Shown here piece by piece: positions 7,609 through 10,116 of a stretch of DNA of 10,116 bases (positions are counted from its first letter, which is position 1; each line of letters begins with the position of its first letter). Location: NCBI GenBank assembly GCA_049509675.1, contig JBEKZQ010000229.1, positions 1-10,116 on the forward strand, given 5' to 3'. Under the pieces are notes generated by a model. The model saw nothing but the letters and a program-made list of their open reading frames with translations. It did not search any database and had not been told where the DNA came from. The position numbers and the translations under genes were made by a program. Source of the stretch: JBEKZQ01 sp049509675. GTDB taxonomy: Bacteria; Planctomycetota; Planctomycetia; Pirellulales; Thermoguttaceae.

Positions 7609-8802
7609 TCAATCCGGCCCGGGGGCTTCGAGGCGCTCGGCCTCGGCCGCAACACGGAGCTTGTCCATGGCCCGCGTCTCCAACTGGCGGATGCGTTCCT
7701 TGGTCACTCCCAGCGCCATGCCCACCTCTTTCAGGGTCATCGGTTTGCGGCTGGGCCCTAAACCGAAACGATAGCTAATGATCTGCTTTTCCCGGTCGTC
7801 CAGGTAGTGCAGAATCTTGGCCACTTCGCCCACGCGCTCCGACTGCACCGCCTCCTGCTGCTGTGTGGCGCCGTGAAGGTCCGCGGTGGCGGAGAGCATC
7901 TCGGTTTGGGTGGTGTGGAAGCGGGAGCGGCGGCGGAACTCGGTGGGAATGCTGCGGGCAAAATTCATGATGATCGCCCAGGAGGCATAGGTACTGAAGC
8001 GAAAACCCCGGGCAAAGTCAAACTTCTCCACCGCCCGCATCAACGAAACGTTGCCGTCGCTGATCAACTCGAACAACGTGTCGACGGCCGATGCGTAGCG
8101 CTTGGCGATGGAAACGACCAGGCGCAGATTGGCCTGCACAATGTCGTTCTTCACCGCCAAGGACTCCTCGTACAATCGCTCGATCTCGCGCATCGCCAGC
8201 ACGCTGGGGCCGGCGGGGTTCAACCGCCCGACGAGTCGGGCCGCCTTGTACTTCAGGTAGTTCAGTTTCCGGAACAAGTGCTGTTCCTGCTCCCGGGTCA
8301 ACAACGGCGTTTCGTACATGCTGGCCAGGTAAGGCGGCAGACCGGCGGGCCGGCGAACCTTGGGCTGCGACTCCGCGCTGGGGGGCATGGGCGCCAACAC
8401 GCGGCGCTGTTGCCCGGCCGACATCCGGCTGAAACGCTCGTTCGGGATGAAGTTCAAGGGGAACTGGCAAATGCGGGCGTACTGCGCCTGGGCCAAGATC
8501 CTTGATACCCGCGACTCGCTCAGCCCGAAGTGCAACGCCAACGCCTTGACCGACTCACCCCCCCTATGAAGATAGCCGATCTCGTTTCTGGTCTTGTCGT
8601 CCAAATGGCTCACCCTCCGTCGGCGCCCCTCCTTGGCGACAAGCGACGACTTGCCTGCTCGGGCCGGCGAACTGAACTCCCCGTCCCGCCTAGTGGAAGG
8701 CCATCGTATAGCTAACCGGCCCTTGGCGCCGGAATTGAAAACCACCCGATTTTTTTGACTTTCACGCACTGGATCACTCTTTCTATTCACATCTTTTGAC
8801 AC
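7609..8802 (-). CDS. Sigma-70 family RNA polymerase sigma factor with extra N-terminal HTH
   Basis: The product directs RNA polymerase to a promoter class. The 397 residues run as follows: a basic, low-complexity N-terminus (1-65); a helix-turn-helix-like segment at about 68-106 with core SVKALALHFGLSESRVSRIL (84-103); a linker; a region 1.2-like part (PPYLASMYETPLLTREQEQHL, 156-176); a strong region 2 (about 219-286) with IVQANLRLVVSIAKRYA, EKFDFARGFRFSTYASWAI and RSIP; and region 4 (about 330-385) ending in the HTH MTLKEVGMALGVTKERIRQL (355-374). Only about 45 residues separate regions 2 and 4, so a full region 3 seems absent. The GTG at 8802 is the first start in the frame; a TGA follows upstream at 8839-8841. 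No good Shine-Dalgarno precedes it, and a hairpin repeat ends six bases away. GTG at 8790 or 8769 are alternatives. Its regulon is unknown; proximity to glgA is only suggestive. Confidence 0.9.
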   Translation of the reverse strand: MSKDVNRKSDPVRESQKNRVVFNSGAKGRLAIRWPSTRRDGEFSSPARAGKSSLVAKEGRRRRVSHLDDKTRNEIGYLHRGGESVKALALHFGLSESRVSRILAQAQYARICQFPLNFIPNERFSRMSAGQQRRVLAPMPPSAESQPKVRRPAGLPPYLASMYETPLLTREQEQHLFRKLNYLKYKAARLVGRLNPAGPSVLAMREIERLYEESLAVKNDIVQANLRLVVSIAKRYASAVDTLFELISDGNVSLMRAVEKFDFARGFRFSTYASWAIIMNFARSIPTEFRRRSRFHTTQTEMLSATADLHGATQQQEAVQSERVGEVAKILHYLDDREKQIISYRFGLGPSRKPMTLKEVGMALGVTKERIRQLETRAMDKLRVAAEAERLEAPGPD

Positions 8803-8807
8803 TTGCT
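8798..8807. repeat. Left copy of 10-bp target-site duplication
   Basis: GACACTTGCT here is identical to 8928-8937. The flanking bases differ on both outer sides (T at 8797 against G at 8927, C at 8808 against T at 8938), so the repeat is exactly 10 bp and abuts the element on each side. This copy overlaps the sigma gene start codon. Confidence 0.8.
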
Positions 8808-8927
8808 CAGGAGAACTGCAAAGTCTGACGCAAAGGGGTCAGGTCCATGTTTTCGGTCCAAGTCCAATCCGGCGGCTGTGCCTATCAGCCGAAAAATGGA
8901 CCAGACCCCGACTTTGCAGTTCTCCTG
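8808..8927. mobile_element. 120-bp MITE-like element with perfect termini and target duplication
   Basis: The 18-base termini CAGGAGAACTGCAAAGTC (8808-8825) and 8910-8927 are perfect inverted repeats. Inside, 8835-8856 and 8889-8909 form a second inverted pair (GGGGTCAGGTCCAT type) with one mismatch and one indel. A 9-base segment TGACGCAAA (8826-8834) is present in the left arm only. CGGCTG (8873-8878) and CAGCCG (8886-8891) form a central hairpin. A perfect 10-bp direct repeat, GACACTTGCT, flanks the element at 8798-8807 and 8928-8937, as expected for a target-site duplication. There is no coding capacity, so it would have been moved by a transposase encoded elsewhere. It lies directly upstream of the sigma gene start codon. 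Confidence 0.85.
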
Positions 8928-8937
8928 GACACTTGCT
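8928..8937. repeat. Right copy of 10-bp target-site duplication
   Basis: This copy of GACACTTGCT abuts the right terminus of the palindromic element. The sequence beyond it carries, on the minus strand, an in-frame ATG once the element is removed. Confidence 0.8.
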
Positions 8938-8967
8938 TCACCATCACCGTATTGCAAACGCTGCGAA

Positions 8968-8994
8968 TCTATAGCTTTAGACGACTTTAGACAA
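8968..8994 (-). promoter_or_regulatory. Candidate sigma-gene promoter containing direct repeats
   Basis: On the minus strand TTGTCT (8994-8989) and TATAGA (8973-8968) resemble -35 and -10 boxes, but the spacer is 15 bp, shorter than ideal. The spacer contains two copies of CTTTAGAC (plus-strand 8975-8982 and 8985-8992), ten bases apart, one helical turn, as in an operator. The element at 8808-8927 now lies between this site and the coding sequence. Confidence 0.3.
8975..8992. repeat. Direct repeat CTTTAGAC with 10-base period
   Basis: CTTTAGAC occurs at 8975-8982 and 8985-8992 with GA between the copies. The spacing of one helical turn and the position inside the sigma gene upstream region fit a protein binding site, but two copies of 8 bp are only modest evidence. 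Confidence 0.45.
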
Positions 8995-9044
8995 GATTTG
9001 GTTACAATATTCCGGTTTGAGCGGTGGGAGTCGCCGCTGCACTG

Positions 9045-9087
9045 GGGACTGTCCCAATTTTCGTGTCAGCGACAATGGGACTGTCCC
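9045..9087. repeat. REP-like palindrome pair (GGGACTGTCCC x2)
   Basis: The 11-base near-palindrome GGGACTGTCCC occurs at 9045-9055 and 9077-9087, separated by a spacer containing TGTCAGCGACA (9064-9074), itself a small hairpin. A degenerate relative, GGGACAGGCCCC, lies at 9116-9127. From memory, GGGGACTGTCCC-type units are common dispersed REP-like sequences and, in several phyla, are linked to REP-associated tyrosine transposases; none is encoded in this window. Confidence 0.7.
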
Positions 9088-9264
9088 CTTTGACGCAAGC
9101 ACCAGCACAGAATTCGGGACAGGCCCCGTAGCTGATTACCAAGTCCCAATACTACTACGCAGGGTCGTCAATATTTGTTGCCGCCAGGCATTTCATCCTT
9201 CGCGCATTCTCGCCCGAGACGTGCTATCATGGCGTGTCATGCCAGATCCCACTGTTTGAGCTTT

Positions 9265-9269
9265 AGGAG
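9265..9269 (+). promoter_or_regulatory. Shine-Dalgarno of the GH127-like gene
   Basis: AGGAG lies 8 bases ahead of the ATG at 9278. It is the best ribosome binding site in the window and fixes the start of the gene. Confidence 0.75.
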
Positions 9270-9277
9270 CAACATCC

Positions 9278-10116
9278 ATGGAATTCCGCCGATCGCTGTT
9301 TCTTGCCAGCTTTCTGTCCGTCGTCACGGCTTTCCTATTTGCCCCCGTCCGCGCCGACGATCGGCCGGAAGTCCGCATTGTCCGAAATCCCCAGGTTGAC
9401 CAGGCCGAGGGGATCTACGTCGGCAACCGTCCGCCGCTGCTGCCGGGGCTATTTGTCAAGTTGCCCGCCGGAAGCATTGCTCCGCACGGCTGGCTGCGGC
9501 GACAGTTGGAATTGGAGGCCCAAGGCATGGCCGGCCGGTTGGGCGAAGTCTCCGATTTCCTCAAGTGGGAAGGCAACGGCTGGATCGATCCCAAGGGGGC
9601 CAACGGTTGGGAGGAAGTTTCCTATTGGCTGAAAGGATTCGGCGATCTGGGCTACGTGCTGCGGGACGAGAAGATCATCGGCCAGAGCCGCCGCTGGATC
9701 GAAGGCATCCTGGCTGCGCAACAGCCGGACGGCTGGTTCGGCCCCAACGGCCTGCGCACCGCGCTGGACGGCAAGCCCGACATGTGGCCGCACATGCCCA
9801 TCTTAAACGCCCTGCAATCGTATCACGAATTCACGGGCGACAAGCGGGTCATCGCCTTCATGCTCCGCTACGCGCGATGGCAGAATAGTCTTCCGCCCGA
9901 CCGCTTCGGCGCCGGCTACTGGCCGAGAATGCGCTTCGGCGACAACCTGGAAACGGTCTACTGGCTGTACAACCGCACGGGCGAACCGTGGCTCCTGGAC
10001 CTTGCCCGCAAGATCCACAACAACATGGCCGATTGGACCACCGGCCTGCACGACTGGCACAACGTGAACGTATCGCAGTGTTTCCGCGAGCCGGCCGAGT
10101 ACTGGCTGCAAGACAA
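9278..10116 (+). CDS. Exported GH127 (DUF1680)-like glycoside hydrolase, 5' part
   Basis: The frame is open from the ATG at 9278 to the window edge, giving 279 residues of a longer protein. Residues 1-26 look like a Sec signal peptide (basic MEFRR, hydrophobic LFLASFLSVVTAFLFAP, then VRA before Asp27), so the protein is probably exported. The mature part has features I associate with the beta-L-arabinofuranosidase-like GH127/DUF1680 group: GWLRRQLELEAQGMAG (71-86), WEEVSYWLKGFGDLGYVL (111-128), RRWIEGILAAQQPDGWFGP (139-157) and a run of Trp/His-rich helices as in an alpha/alpha barrel. The catalytic cysteines known from GH127 would lie beyond the window and cannot be checked. Substrate is unknown; plant- or algae-derived arabinose-containing glycans are one option. 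It is divergent from the sigma gene and has a strong Shine-Dalgarno. Confidence 0.8.
   Translation, partial: MEFRRSLFLASFLSVVTAFLFAPVRADDRPEVRIVRNPQVDQAEGIYVGNRPPLLPGLFVKLPAGSIAPHGWLRRQLELEAQGMAGRLGEVSDFLKWEGNGWIDPKGANGWEEVSYWLKGFGDLGYVLRDEKIIGQSRRWIEGILAAQQPDGWFGPNGLRTALDGKPDMWPHMPILNALQSYHEFTGDKRVIAFMLRYARWQNSLPPDRFGAGYWPRMRFGDNLETVYWLYNRTGEPWLLDLARKIHNNMADWTTGLHDWHNVNVSQCFREPAEYWLQD

Larger units (their letters stand above)
8938..9277. other. Divergent spacer between the sigma gene and the GH127-like gene
   Basis: This 340-bp stretch holds the candidate sigma-gene promoter, the CTTTAGAC repeats and the REP-like pair at 9045-9087. Close to the rightward gene, TATCAT (about 9225-9230) resembles a -10 box, but no good -35 box is found at the right distance. 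No gene is supported. Confidence 0.5.

Overview
The window is GC-rich chromosomal DNA that looks like Planctomycetota, most likely a Pirellulales-type lineage. This rests on three things: an Lgt-family protein with a PDZ-like insertion, an unusual sigma-70 factor with an extra N-terminal helix-turn-helix, and intergenic spacers full of short palindromic repeats of a kind I associate from memory with these genomes. No rRNA, tRNA, CRISPR array or intact transposase gene is visible.

Positions 1-3076 (+ strand) hold two tandem stem-loop repeats, panC (pantothenate synthetase), a spacer with a 12-bp perfect palindrome, a divergent lgt-family membrane protein gene opened by a GTG directly behind a 27-base pyrimidine tract, and bioD (dethiobiotin synthetase) 11 bp later. 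panC and bioD serve CoA and biotin supply; the Lgt-like protein would act at the cytoplasmic membrane.

Positions 3081-8802 (- strand) hold, in transcription order, a sigma-70 factor gene, glgA (ADP-glucose-type glycogen synthase, GT5) and a GH57 alpha-glucan enzyme (4-alpha-glucanotransferase/alpha-amylase type). The last two form an alpha-glucan storage module: GlgA builds alpha-1,4 chains and the GH57 enzyme rearranges or degrades them. The 657-bp spacer between them (5250-5907) contains a nested inverted-repeat element and other repeats. bioD and the GH57 gene converge with only 4 bp between stop codons.

Positions 8803-10116 hold a repeat-rich divergent spacer and the first 279 codons of an exported GH127 (DUF1680)-like protein that runs off the window.

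The strongest unusual observation is a 120-bp palindromic element (8808-8927) with perfect 18-bp terminal inverted repeats and a perfect 10-bp flanking direct repeat. It has the structure of a MITE-like insertion and sits six bases from the first usable start codon of the sigma gene. Removing the element and one copy of the duplication in silico restores an in-frame ATG four codons upstream, so the insertion appears to have removed the original start from the gene. I see no convincing new multi-gene system; the novelty is in the repeats and in the domain architectures of the Lgt-like protein and the sigma factor.
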